Shown one piece after another: positions 1 through 8,213 of a stretch of 64,000 nucleotides of DNA. The DNA comes from Hoylesella buccalis ATCC 35310 (GTDB taxonomy: Bacteria; Bacteroidota; Bacteroidia; Bacteroidales; Bacteroidaceae). The position numbers and the translations under genes were made by a program. Location of the stretch: NCBI RefSeq assembly GCF_025151385.1, contig NZ_CP102287.1, positions 1,054,001-1,118,000 on the forward strand, in the 5' to 3' direction. How positions within the stretch are numbered: position 1 is the first letter of the stretch; each line of letters starts with the position of its first letter. The notes under the pieces are model-generated. The model was not told the DNA's origin. It did no database searches and saw only the letters and a list, made by a program, of their open reading frames with translations.

Positions 1-527
1 ATGGGCATGTCGCCAATGGTGTAAGGCTGGGCGCCATAACCTTTCTTGGAATAATTGAGAATGGCACCGGTGTTGAGGTTGTCGGTGCGAACGCCATCGA
101 TGTAGATGATGGGGGTAGAATTAGAAAACGCCGAGGACAATCCCCGGGCTTTGATGACAGAGGTGCTGCCGGGCTGCGCACCTGAGAGTGAAAACTGAAC
201 CCCAGGGATGGCGTTGCGCAGCATTTCGTCCATACGCCCCACGGTCAACTTCTGCAAGTCTTTACCTGAAATCTTGGTGACGTTCGAGGATAACCTTCGC
301 CGTTCAATGGCTCCGCCCTGCCCCGTCACCACTACTTCGTCAAGACTGATGGGCGAGTTGAACCTCATCGTGTCTACCATCTCTGCATGCACATTGGCAT
401 GATTGTCATCCGTCACCATCATCGCCCTTGTGCCAGGATTTGCGAACGCGGGCAGGTAAGCCAATGATTGAAAAGCAACCAATGATGTTATCGTCAACAA
501 ATTGGCTTCTCTTTTTAAATGAATCAT
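1..527 (-). CDS. TonB-dependent receptor, N-terminal part (runs off the window)
   Basis: Read on the minus strand from an ATG at 527 the frame stays open to the window edge, giving about 175 residues. It starts with a basic, hydrophobic leader (MIHLKREANLLTITSLVAFQ), then a short linker and the plug-domain opening SLDEVVVTGQG at about residues 65-75, followed by IYIDGVRTDN, which is typical of SusC/RagA-type outer-membrane receptors. The usual carboxypeptidase-like beta domain before the plug is not seen, so it may be a TonB-dependent receptor without that extension. The substrate cannot be told from this fragment. A promoter of Bacteroidota type lies just upstream (567-598). Confidence 0.85.
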   Translation of the reverse strand, partial: MIHLKREANLLTITSLVAFQSLAYLPAFANPGTRAMMVTDDNHANVHAEMVDTMRFNSPISLDEVVVTGQGGAIERRRLSSNVTKISGKDLQKLTVGRMDEMLRNAIPGVQFSLSGAQPGSTSVIKARGLSSAFSNSTPIIYIDGVRTDNLNTGAILNYSKKGYGAQPYTIGDMP

Positions 528-566
528 TATGTGTAAAATCTTTTTACATTAAAAAACTAATGGTTG

Positions 567-598
567 CAAAGGTAAAAATATCCTATGAATCTGTCAAA
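567..598 (-). promoter_or_regulatory. Promoter of the TonB-dependent receptor
   Basis: On the minus strand TTTG (595-598) and TACCTTTG (567-574) are 20 bp apart, one base from the Bacteroidota housekeeping consensus TTTG-N19-TAnnTTTG. It lies 40 bp upstream of the receptor ATG. Confidence 0.55.
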
Positions 599-654
599 AA
601 CTAAAGGGAAATATCATGACAGAAACAGATTTTTATAAAAAAAGCGATTAACCT

Positions 655-685
655 TTTGTTAGAATACAAAAAAAATATACTTTTG
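655..685 (+). promoter_or_regulatory. Consensus promoter of tRNA-Val
   Basis: TTTG at 655-658 and TACTTTTG at 678-685 are separated by exactly 19 bp, an exact match to TTTG-N19-TAnnTTTG. Transcription would start near 692, about 25 bp before the tRNA. Confidence 0.75.
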
Positions 686-716
686 CAGTGTCGTCGTTCT
701 CTACGATGCGGCAAAC

Positions 717-794
717 AGGGGTATAGCCCAGATGGTTTAGAGCGCTGCAGTCACATTGCAGAGGTCATCGGTTCGAGCCCGATTATCCCTACCA
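717..794 (+). tRNA. tRNA-Val (anticodon CAC)
   Basis: A full cloverleaf can be drawn. The 7-bp acceptor stem is AGGGGTA with TATCCCT (one G-U pair). The anticodon stem is CTGCA/TGCAG around the loop GTCACAT, giving anticodon CAC, which reads GTG. The T-arm is ATCGG-TTCGAGC-CCGAT. The CCA end is encoded (792-794). The D-stem has one C-A mismatch. A consensus promoter lies upstream and a terminator directly downstream, so it is a single-gene unit. Confidence 0.88.
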
Positions 795-798
795 ACCC

Positions 799-847
799 AA
801 AAAAGGTTCAAGAAAACAAATTTCTGTTTTTCTTGAACCTTTTTTAT
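799..847 (+). terminator. Rho-independent terminator after tRNA-Val
   Basis: A long near-perfect hairpin (AAGGTTCAAGAAAA paired with TTTTTCTTGAACCTT) is flanked by an A-run on the left and a T-run on the right, starting 5 bp after the tRNA CCA. Confidence 0.85.
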
Positions 848-886
848 TTTTTCCAGCTACCTGGCTGCCTCTTTCATTTGACACCC

Positions 887-993
887 TTTCATGAATGCCG
901 TTCGGCGGAGCATGATGAATCACGCCCCTGCATGGTGAGGGCCAATGATTTCAAATGAGGCGGAACATGATGAGTCACGTCCCTACCATTTTC
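887..993. repeat. Two imperfect copies of a ~28-bp dispersed repeat
   Basis: GGCGGAGCATGATGAATCAC (from about 903) recurs as GGCGGAACATGATGAGTCAC (from about 959), each followed by a similar GCCCCT/GTCCCT segment. No gene is evident between the tRNA terminator (847) and the next stop codon (1036). A partial match (GCGAATCACGCCC) occurs near 14250. Confidence 0.45.
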
Positions 994-1035
994 ATTTCAC
1001 CATTCTTTTTTAGAAGCTCTAATACGAAAAGAGTA

Positions 1036-2547
1036 TTACAGCTTGATGCTCTTTTTCTTAGCTTTGCTCTCGTTGTTCATTCTGTCAAGCGCAGTAACCA
1101 CATATCGATATTTGGTTTTGCCATCAACATAAGGCAGTTTATACATCGTTTCCGAAGTGATGGCGACAATCTTGGAGGGATTGTCCAAGTTGACACGCTC
1201 TCCCTTGTTGAAACGGTAAACCACATATTTTGTTGCTACGTCATCCCAATCTTTACCACGAGGTTGTGTCCAAAACAGGATATAGCCGTCGCTTGTCCAT
1301 ACAGGTTTTACCTTTCGAGGTTTCTTTGGACGCTTGCCATCAATAAACGGCATCTCGGGTTGCAAGGCCGGATATTTCCAATAGTAGTTGCGAAGAGCCG
1401 TTCCGTAGTTGCCTACATTATCCACCACAGCCTTGGCATACCACAAAACAGTACCCTTCACATTCGACATCTGATCGTGCAAACGGAATTTTGCCGGTAG
1501 TTGATTGCTATTCGGGTTTTGCAGGTCGGCATACTTCGCTGTACGATCCACACTCTCGCCAATGTATAAAGGTCGGTTACCGGCATAACGATTCCACCAC
1601 CTGATGAGCGTGTCATAATCGGCCGTTGGGTGACCGATTTGCCAATATAACTGCGGAACGCAATAATCTACCCAACCCTTGTTCACCCACAACAAGACAT
1701 CGGCATAAAGATCATCATAATTTTGCAATCCCCGGGTGTTGCTGCCAAGTGTTGGATCATTCTTCTTGTTGCGGTAAATACCAAAGGGCGAAACGCCAAA
1801 TTTCACCCAAGGCTTACGCTGGTGTATCTTTTCTCCCAACTCTTTGATGAACAAGTTGACGTTATAGCGACGCCAGTCATTGACGTTCTTCAATCCATTA
1901 TTATAGAGTTGGAATTCGCGACCGTCGGGAATGACTTCACCAGGAGCTGGATAAGGATAGAAATAATCGTCGATGTGCAAACCATCCACATCATAGCGAC
2001 GCACAATGTCGTCAACCACCTTATAAATATATTCCCTGTTGGCGGGGTCGCCCGGGTTGAGAATAAACTGTCCGGCATACGAAAATACCTTGCCAGGTTG
2101 CTTGATGGCAATATGATTGCCGGCCAGAGCGGAAGTACTCTTGGTTTTGGCACGATAAGGATTAATCCATGCGTGCAGTTCCATCCCTCGCTGATGACAC
2201 TGCTCTATCATCCATTGAAGTGGGTCCCAAAAAGGATAGGGCGCTTGTCCTTGCACGCCTGTCAAGAAACGACTCCATGGCTCATAACTACTTTGATAGA
2301 GCGCATCGCACTCTGCCCTGACTTGGAAGATGATGGCATTGACACCATTCTTCTGCAATTCATCTAATTGATAACTCAACGTGCGCTGCATGTTGGCCGT
2401 TCCCATTCCTTCGAACTGGCCATTTACACACTGTATCCAAGCCCCTCGAAACTCACGTTTTTTCAGATTATCGGCCTTACTTGCCAACAAGTTACTACAT
2501 ACCACGAATAAGAGCAACAGCCTTATCTTGGTTAAAAATTTATTCAT
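1036..2547 (-). CDS. GHL10-family (DUF187) glycoside hydrolase-like protein
   Basis: This 503-aa protein has a signal peptide (residues 1-25) and a TIM-barrel-like GHL10 domain at about 30-360. Recognisable family motifs are REFRGAWIQCVNGQF, IIFQVRAECDALY, HAWINPYRAKT, VDGLHIDDYFYPYP (acidic pair at the presumed active site) and VDYCVPQLYWQIGH. A C-terminal fibronectin-III-like segment covers about 410-503. GHL10 proteins include E. coli DigH/YddW, which cuts peptidoglycan glycan strands lacking stem peptides. Its place in peptidoglycan processing is therefore plausible but inferred. The open frame extends upstream to 2700, but that extension is translated repeat DNA; the ATG at 2547 precedes the signal peptide and is preferred. 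A paralogue lies at 29827-31299. Confidence 0.85.
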   Translation of the reverse strand: MNKFLTKIRLLLLFVVCSNLLASKADNLKKREFRGAWIQCVNGQFEGMGTANMQRTLSYQLDELQKNGVNAIIFQVRAECDALYQSSYEPWSRFLTGVQGQAPYPFWDPLQWMIEQCHQRGMELHAWINPYRAKTKSTSALAGNHIAIKQPGKVFSYAGQFILNPGDPANREYIYKVVDDIVRRYDVDGLHIDDYFYPYPAPGEVIPDGREFQLYNNGLKNVNDWRRYNVNLFIKELGEKIHQRKPWVKFGVSPFGIYRNKKNDPTLGSNTRGLQNYDDLYADVLLWVNKGWVDYCVPQLYWQIGHPTADYDTLIRWWNRYAGNRPLYIGESVDRTAKYADLQNPNSNQLPAKFRLHDQMSNVKGTVLWYAKAVVDNVGNYGTALRNYYWKYPALQPEMPFIDGKRPKKPRKVKPVWTSDGYILFWTQPRGKDWDDVATKYVVYRFNKGERVNLDNPSKIVAITSETMYKLPYVDGKTKYRYVVTALDRMNNESKAKKKSIKL

Positions 2548-2565
2548 ATCTACTTTCTTTTTGTG

Positions 2566-2729
2566 CAAAGATAGTGCAAGCCGAACACAAAGAAAGCTTG
2601 TTTGCTTTGTTGAGGCGAAGCCTATCTTATGAAAAGATAGTGCAAGCCGAAGACAGAGAAAGTTTACTTTCTTTGTTGAGGCGAAGCCTATCTTCTGCAA
2701 AGATAGTGGTTGTTGGCTGAACTGCCAAA
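2566..2729 (-). promoter_or_regulatory. Candidate promoters upstream of the GHL10 gene
   Basis: Two TATCTTTG boxes occur on the minus strand. The distal one (2698-2705) has TTTG 20 bp upstream (2726-2729), making it the better promoter; the resulting leader would include both hairpin repeats. The proximal one (2566-2573) ends the first repeat and has no -33 match. Confidence 0.45.
2568..2694. repeat. Tandem pair of ~62-bp hairpin repeats
   Basis: Unit 1 (2568-2628) and unit 2 (2633-2694) both start AAGATAGTGCAAGCCGA, contain the core TTTGTTGAGGCGAAGCC and end CTATCTT. The ends are complementary (AAGATAG...CTATCTT), so each unit can fold. A third, diverged copy in the opposite orientation lies at about 11912-11968 in front of the LacI-type gene. 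Confidence 0.75.
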
Positions 2730-2797
2730 TATATTTGACAGAACGAGCCTCCCCGAAGAATTATCTGATGGCCGCAGCATATTTGCCTAATAATGAT

Positions 2798-2805
2798 TAT
2801 CTTTG
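2798..2805 (+). promoter_or_regulatory. -7 box of the engB/ABC-F operon
   Basis: TATCTTTG matches the Bacteroidota -7 consensus TAnnTTTG and lies 18 bp before the engB start codon. No TTTG is found at the ideal -33 distance. Confidence 0.45.
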
Positions 2806-2823
2806 CAGAAAGAACGTAAGAAT

Positions 2824-3423
2824 ATGGAAATAAAGAAGGCCGAATTCCTCATATCATCGCCAACCATAGACAAATGTCCCAAAGACAATCGGATAGAATA
2901 TGCATTCATCGGACGCTCGAATGTAGGAAAATCCAGTCTTATCAACATGCTTTGCAACCATAAGGGACTGTCCAAGACATCATCCACACCGGGCAAAACC
3001 CTTCTCATCAATCACTTCTTGATTAACGATGAGTGGTACTTGGTTGACCTTCCGGGCTACGGATTTGCCAAGAGATCCAAGAAAGTGCAGGCGGATATTG
3101 AGAAAATGATTAACACCTACATTTTGCAACGAGAGCAGTTGGTCAACCTGTTCGTGCTGATTGACGTGCGCCACGAGCAACAAAAGATAGACCGTGCGTT
3201 CATCGATTGGTTAGGAGAAAACGAGATACCCTTCACCATTGTGTTCACCAAAGCCGACAAACTGGGCACGGTGAAGGCGAAAGCCAATGCAGCCCAGTGG
3301 ATGGAACAATTAAAAGATGCCTGGGAAGAACTGCCACCTTACTTTATTACGAGTTCGGAAAAACGAACGGGCCGCGAAGAATTGTTGGCTTATATCGATG
3401 AAATAAACCAATCACTTCTGTAA
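2824..3423 (+). CDS. engB: Ribosome biogenesis GTPase EngB (YihA/YsxC)
   Basis: This 199-aa cytoplasmic GTPase assists assembly of the large ribosomal subunit. The G1 loop [12 protein letters not shown] is at about residues 32-43, G3 is [11 protein letters not shown] at about 78-88 and G4 is TKADK at about 147-151, in family order and at the usual family length of about 200. A frame extension starts at 2803, but the ATG at 2824 begins the typical MEIKKAEF N terminus and leaves room for the -7 box at 2798. The next gene starts 2 bp after the stop codon, so they are translated as an operon. Confidence 0.95.
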   Translation: MEIKKAEFLISSPTIDKCPKDNRIEYAFIGRSNVGKSSLINMLCNHKGLSKTSSTPGKTLLINHFLINDEWYLVDLPGYGFAKRSKKVQADIEKMINTYILQREQLVNLFVLIDVRHEQQKIDRAFIDWLGENEIPFTIVFTKADKLGTVKAKANAAQWMEQLKDAWEELPPYFITSSEKRTGREELLAYIDEINQSLL

Positions 3424-3425
3424 AC

Positions 3426-5201
3426 ATGGCTGGACCAATACCCTATTTAGACGTTCAGAATCTAACGAAATCTTTCGGCGACCTTGTTTTGTTCAACAAC
3501 ATCTCCTTCTCCGTTGCCGAAGGTCAGCGCATCGGTCTCATCGCCCAGAATGGCACCGGCAAGTCTACCCTGCTGTCGGTTCTTACCGGTAAGGAAGGCA
3601 AAGACGGTGGCGAGATTATCATGAAGAAAGATCTCAAGATTGGTTATCTTGAACAGAAGACCCTGTTTGATGAAAACGAATCGGTGTTAGACGCTTGCTT
3701 TAATCATCAAGGCGATCCACAGAAAGTATTAAAGGCCAAGCAAATACTAACGATGTTGCACATTGATGATCTTGACCAACCCATGGGACAACTGAGTGGT
3801 GGACAACAAAAACGGGTGGCCTTGGCGAACGTTCTGATTACAGAACCCGAACTGTTCATCCTCGATGAGCCGACCAACCATTTGGATTTGGAAATGGTGG
3901 AGTGGTTAGAAAGCTACCTGTCGCGGGGCAACAAGACACTGCTGATGGTGACGCACGACCGCTTTTTCTTGGATCGCGTGTGCAATTCGATTCTTGAATT
4001 AGACGACCGAACCATCTACGCATACCGCGGTAATTACAGTTATTATCTGGAAAAGCGCCAAGAACGCATCGAAAACAAGCGGGCAGAGGTGGCGCGTGCC
4101 AACAACTTGTATCGTACCGAACTGGAATGGATGCGGCGCATGCCACAGGCTCGCGGACACAAGGCGCGCTATCGTGAGGAGGCTTTCTACGAACTGCAAC
4201 AGGTAGCCAAACAAAAGGTTGAGGAAAGACAAATCAGACTGAAATCGAGCAATGTGTATATCGGTTCCAAGATTTTCGAGTGTCAATATGTATCGAAGGC
4301 TTGGGGCGACAAAGTGATACTGAAAGACTTTTATTACAACTTTGCCAGATTTGAGAAATTAGGAATCATCGGCAACAACGGAACCGGGAAGTCAACGTTC
4401 ATCAAGTTGTTAATGGGGCTCGTTGAACCCGACAGTGGGAAATTCGACATCGGTGAAACCGTTCGTTTTGGCTACTTCTCTCAAGAAGGATTACAGTTTG
4501 ACGAACAGCAAAAAGTGATTGATGTGGTCAGTGACGTTGCCGAGAACATCAATCTGGGTGGCGGCAAAAGCATGACGGCCTCGCAGCTGCTGCAACACTT
4601 CTTGTTCACGCCTGAGCAGCAACACAACTTTGTTTACAAACTCAGTGGCGGCGAGTTGCGCAAGTTATACCTTTGCACGGTGTTGATGAAAAATCCCAAT
4701 TTCCTGGTGCTTGATGAGCCTACGAACGATTTAGACATTCAAACACTGCAGGTGCTGGAAAACTATTTGCAAGACTTTCCGGGGTGCGTAATCGTCATCA
4801 GTCACGACAGGTATTTCATGGACAAGGTAGTTGACCACATCTTAGTGTTCAAGGGTGAGGGCGAAATTCAAGACTTCCCCGGCAATTACACGCAATTCAG
4901 AGAGTGGAACAGCCTGAAACCCATCGAGCAGAAGCCAGAAGAAAAGAAGGAGAAGCCTGCCGCAAAGGATTACAGAAACAACGAAAAGAAAAAGCTCTCT
5001 TATAAAGAAAAACGAGAGTTTGAAGTTTTGGATGAGGACATTACAAAGCTGGAGCAACAGATAAAGGATGTGGAAGAAGAGATATGCAGCGGAAAGTTGA
5101 CCGTTGAAGACCTCACAACCAAGAGCATGCTGCTACCCACTTTAAAAGAAGAGCTGGATGAAAAAAGCATGAGATGGCTCGAATTATCCGAACTGTCTTA
5201 G
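3426..5201 (+). CDS. ABC-F family ATPase (Uup-like)
   Basis: This 591-aa protein has two ABC ATPase domains and no membrane segment, as in ABC-F translation factors. Domain 1 has the Walker A GLIAQNGTGKST (about 37-48), the signature LSGGQQKRVALA and the Walker B LFILDEPTNHLD. A charged linker rich in Arg/Lys (about 215-275) follows. Domain 2 has GIIGNNGTGKST, LSGGELRKL and FLVLDEPTNDLD. The C-terminal 85 residues are charged and predicted coiled coil, as in Uup. Uup-type proteins act at the ribosome or on DNA; which applies here cannot be decided. It is the second gene of the engB unit. Confidence 0.93.
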   Translation: MAGPIPYLDVQNLTKSFGDLVLFNNISFSVAEGQRIGLIAQNGTGKSTLLSVLTGKEGKDGGEIIMKKDLKIGYLEQKTLFDENESVLDACFNHQGDPQKVLKAKQILTMLHIDDLDQPMGQLSGGQQKRVALANVLITEPELFILDEPTNHLDLEMVEWLESYLSRGNKTLLMVTHDRFFLDRVCNSILELDDRTIYAYRGNYSYYLEKRQERIENKRAEVARANNLYRTELEWMRRMPQARGHKARYREEAFYELQQVAKQKVEERQIRLKSSNVYIGSKIFECQYVSKAWGDKVILKDFYYNFARFEKLGIIGNNGTGKSTFIKLLMGLVEPDSGKFDIGETVRFGYFSQEGLQFDEQQKVIDVVSDVAENINLGGGKSMTASQLLQHFLFTPEQQHNFVYKLSGGELRKLYLCTVLMKNPNFLVLDEPTNDLDIQTLQVLENYLQDFPGCVIVISHDRYFMDKVVDHILVFKGEGEIQDFPGNYTQFREWNSLKPIEQKPEEKKEKPAAKDYRNNEKKKLSYKEKREFEVLDEDITKLEQQIKDVEEEICSGKLTVEDLTTKSMLLPTLKEELDEKSMRWLELSELS

Positions 5202-5275
5202 GGGAATGGCTTGACACTCCCGCCCCACCTACTTACTTTTGTCACTTTTTCACGAAAAGGGTGTAAAACTTCGAT

Positions 5276-5515
5276 AACCAACCACGTCTTTTTCTGGTTG
5301 GTTAACGCGACACCCAACAGGCTGCAAGTCCCAAAAGTTTTTTTGCCTAGGGTAACACCCTGGGATTGAATGCGTTGAAAAAGCTATGACCTACGGGGGC
5401 AAAAGCAATCGAAATACAATGATAACCGATTGCTTTTGCCCCTTTAGAGCATACATATTATCACACGTTTACTTTGGGCGTTGCTTTGGGCTAAAAGTTT
5501 TTGGGCTTGCAGCCC
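5276..5515. repeat. Cluster of REP-like palindromes between convergent genes
   Basis: The 358-bp gap between the ABC-F gene and the convergent membrane gene holds several palindromes and no gene: AACCAACCA...TGGTTGGTT (5276-5303), CCTAGGGT-aac-ACCCTGGG (5346-5364) and the long hairpin at 5396-5442. It is framed by an inverted pair, GGCTGCAAGTCCCAAAAG (from 5320) and CTTTTTGGGCTTGCAGCC-like sequence (about 5495-5515). Such arrays resemble bacterial REP elements. Confidence 0.6.
5396..5445. terminator. Strong bidirectional hairpin terminator
   Basis: GGGGCAAAAGCAATCG pairs perfectly over 16 bp with CGATTGCTTTTGCCCC, followed by TTT on the plus strand. It lies between convergent genes and could stop both transcripts. 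Confidence 0.65.
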
Positions 5516-5559
5516 GTTTCGTTCCCCAATCTTTTCCACAAAATGTGGTATGGGATAGA

Positions 5560-6156
5560 TTAGAAGACGAACAAGAAAGAATGGTACAGTTGGGCAGCCA
5601 TCACATAGACCACCAGCCAGGGAGAGAGCCTGCTTATCCCGACTGACAAAGCATTAAAAATATCAGTCAGCGAACGAAAAGCGCCACTTAACAAGCCAAA
5701 GGTGACGGATGCCACACAACCCATGAAACATACTATTGGAAAGACACTTTGCGAAAAACTACTTGGAAACAAATGACCGGTCACGCTCAGCAGGATGGCT
5801 TGGGGCATGAGTGTCAACAAACCAATAATCCCTGCGAAGATTACCAGTTCGAGCAAAACCAATTTTAGTGCGAAACGCTGTCGATATTCCTTCCTGGCAG
5901 AAGGTGTAAAAGCCTTAGACAGTCTGCTTTGTTTCAATGCGCCCAGCGTCATTCCCGCAAGAATGAGCCAGACGAGCAAGGGAGAGGCGAGGTTGTAAGT
6001 GAACTGACCGAAAAACCATCTGATTCCCTCACTGCTCAACAACGAACGCACAGGCGACATGGGCATCGTGGCTGTTATGAACCACGACACCAGAATGAGC
6101 AGAATTTGTACGATTCCTAAGCTGAACGTAACGATGGCAAAGACCTTACTCTTCAT
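5560..6156 (-). CDS. Small membrane protein with AbgT-like segment
   Basis: About 198 aa with four or five hydrophobic segments (residues about 4-30, 50-72, 95-122, 130-155, 172-195). The stretch SPVRSLLSSEGIRWFFGQF, followed by NLASPLLVWLILAGMTLGAL, resembles the N-terminal part of AbgT-family (p-aminobenzoyl-glutamate) transporters, but the protein is far shorter than the ~500 aa of that family. Function is unknown. An alternative ATG at 6180 exists; the one at 6156 overlaps the response regulator stop by 11 bp, suggests translational coupling, and starts directly at the first membrane segment. It is the last gene of the two-component operon. Confidence 0.7.
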   Translation of the reverse strand: MKSKVFAIVTFSLGIVQILLILVSWFITATMPMSPVRSLLSSEGIRWFFGQFTYNLASPLLVWLILAGMTLGALKQSRLSKAFTPSARKEYRQRFALKLVLLELVIFAGIIGLLTLMPQAILLSVTGHLFPSSFSQSVFPIVCFMGCVASVTFGLLSGAFRSLTDIFNALSVGISRLSPWLVVYVMAAQLYHSFLFVF

Positions 6157-6871
6157 CGGCTTGCAAATTATCAATGTCAAGCACTCTCAACTCAATGGCC
6201 CTGACTACCAGTCGGGTGGCATTGATTCCAATCCCGTTGTTGCCATTGGGAAAGAACTTTTGTATCAACTCGTTCTGTCGCTTTTCCAAACTTTTTACGC
6301 CAAAGGGCATCCCGCGCAAGTTCGTAATCTGTTCCTTGGTATAGCCCAAGGCCAGATGACGGAGGAAACGCTCATCATATTCGTCAATCTCATAATTCAC
6401 AAGCGCCTCTTGCCGCATCAGTTGGTTATGGATGCTTAACTTGAAGCGCTCCACGATTTTTTTCAATATCGGCTGGTTGAACACCATGCGTTTGCCGGCC
6501 ATCACACTGCCAACATCCCCCCGCGTGAGCAGTTCGCCACTTTTCAAGATGATTCCATCGCACCCCGCGTCCAGCACGTCGACCCATAATTTTTCATTCA
6601 GTATCTCGCCGGTAAATATCAACACCTTCACCTGCGGATAGCTTTGTTTCGTTTGCCTGCATATCTCAACGCCAACGGTCGTGGAGCCACCAAGTCCCAA
6701 GTCCAACAAAACCAAATCAGGTACCTGCTGCTTTATCAGGCGCCAATATTCTTGTTCGTTTTCTGCCGTACCAATGATTTCGGCTTCAGGAATCTCGTTT
6801 TTAAAGATGCCCTCGGTACCTTTCAGTTCCAAAGGAACATCCTCTACTATGATAATTTTAAATTCTTCCAT
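6146..6871 (-). CDS. Response regulator, receiver plus LuxR-like HTH
   Basis: This 241-aa protein has an N-terminal receiver domain (residues 1-125) with the acidic pocket VEDVP near residue 10, the phosphoacceptor in DLVLLDLGLGG (about residue 57) and the conserved Lys in IILKSGE (about 110). The C-terminal part (about 165-225) has a helix-turn-helix like LuxR/GerE proteins (LALGYTKEQITNLRG...VKSLEKRQNEL). It overlaps the 3' end of the upstream sensor kinase gene by 25 bp, so it is the probable partner. The kinase is broken by an IS element, so signalling through this regulator may be altered. Confidence 0.88.
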   Translation of the reverse strand: MEEFKIIIVEDVPLELKGTEGIFKNEIPEAEIIGTAENEQEYWRLIKQQVPDLVLLDLGLGGSTTVGVEICRQTKQSYPQVKVLIFTGEILNEKLWVDVLDAGCDGIILKSGELLTRGDVGSVMAGKRMVFNQPILKKIVERFKLSIHNQLMRQEALVNYEIDEYDERFLRHLALGYTKEQITNLRGMPFGVKSLEKRQNELIQKFFPNGNNGIGINATRLVVRAIELRVLDIDNLQADEE

Positions 6872-8080
6872 ATCGTTTTTGTTAAGGTGATATTTATGTT
6901 TATTCGTCCTGTCTCATCTTTCACAGCCTGGATGCCGCAGCCACGCGCATTGGTAGCCTCTCCTACCTCACGAACAATCTGCCTGCACAGCATGAACTGC
7001 ATGTCAACGGTATTGGGCGTAAATAGAGCGGCGACTTGTTCATCGGAGAGATGAAGATTGTTCATCTTTACATGAATAAGACAATATACGGGGTCTTTGT
7101 CTTCAGCAGTCAGCACCAGCTCGCCGCCATTTTGCTCTTTCAAGATGTCAAACAGATAGCGCAGCATGTCGTCATCCACCTTGACATGATTGTCTATCTG
7201 TCGCATGGCCTGCGCACTCAGCAGCATGTACAGGTCTTTGTAATAAGAAGAAAGCTCGCTCAACACTGGAAGATTTTCGTCTTTACCATCAGCCAAAACA
7301 CCTATTTTAGCGGGATAATACATCGTTTCGTGCTTTAAGGTTGAAAGACAGTTGTCCAACACGCTGTTGCTGATGTGCAACTGGTCGTTTTCGTAACTCG
7401 TTCTTCGCAATTCGTCTTGAGCCAGTTCCATGCTGGTTGTCTGCACTTCCTCCACATGAATGCGATCTCGTAACGCATCCATGATTTGTTCAACGATAGC
7501 GTTAAGTTTGGTAAATCGGGTATTCAACATTCTGCGGTTGAACGTCCAAAGCGTCTGTATCTTCTGTAATTTCTCCTGAGCGGGGGCCTCACTCAACAAC
7601 GTCTGGTTGATTTCCTGGATTCGATCAACGCTGAACCGATAATACACCCGATGTCGATCATACAAAAAATAATAGGCTGGGAATATCAGCATGAAAATCA
7701 AAGAAAGGATGACGAGGGCCACATTCTTATTAACTTCTGAACGTTGCATCATTTGAACATACGTGCCTAACGTACTGTCTGCACTGCGTTCGCGGAACAA
7801 CTGCGTATAAGCCTTGTTGTTATAAGCGTACAAGGCCCACTTGTGCAAGGCCAATGCGGCCACGGCACTTTCGTTTCTGATGCCAAGGATGATGTTGTAA
7901 TTGGTTGGAATACTATCGTATAACCATTTAATTTCTGCCGGCAATGCGGTACTGTTTGACATGATGGTCATCGTATCTACGCCATGAGGTCTGCATGTTC
8001 GGTAATGGCGGTTGAGATAATACAGGCAACTGTCTGCAAACAACAGGGTTTTCTGATAAGTTCCTTGGATGTTGCTGAAG
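6847..8080 (-). pseudogene. Sensor kinase, C-terminal fragment (3' of the IS)
   Basis: This is the part of the sensor gene beyond the IS insertion. It encodes a hydrophobic segment (ALVILSLIFMLIFPAYYFLY) and about 270 further cytoplasmic residues, ending with a degraded-looking ATPase-like tail (VREVGEATNARGCGIQAVKD). It resembles the DUF5113 half of Bacteroidota DUF5112/DUF5113 kinases. The frame has no ATG near the junction; a TTG at 8043 is the nearest possible restart. Joining base 8080 to 9448 restores an uninterrupted frame with the N-terminal fragment. Confidence 0.8.
8072..8080. repeat. 9-bp target-site duplication, left copy
   Basis: TTGCTGAAG at 8072-8080 is repeated exactly at 9439-9447 on the other side of the IS4-family element. 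Confidence 0.85.
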
Positions 8081-8175
8081 CACTACTGTCCACGAAAATC
8101 TTTTAATAATCTCTTGAAACGCCTATAAATACAAGCTTGTAGGAGATAAAATAGACTCCCTACTTTTGAAAAGAG

Positions 8176-8183
8176 TATCTTTG
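8176..8183 (+). promoter_or_regulatory. -7 box of the IS4 transposase
   Basis: TATCTTTG lies 30 bp before the transposase ATG and matches TAnnTTTG; the -33 element is not clear. Confidence 0.4.
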
Positions 8184-8213
8184 CCACAAATTACAATTTG
8201 AAAGCAGATACTT

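Noticed and set aside
656..958. 100-codon frame across the tRNA-Val gene
   Set aside because: It overlaps a complete tRNA with promoter and terminator and has no coding features.
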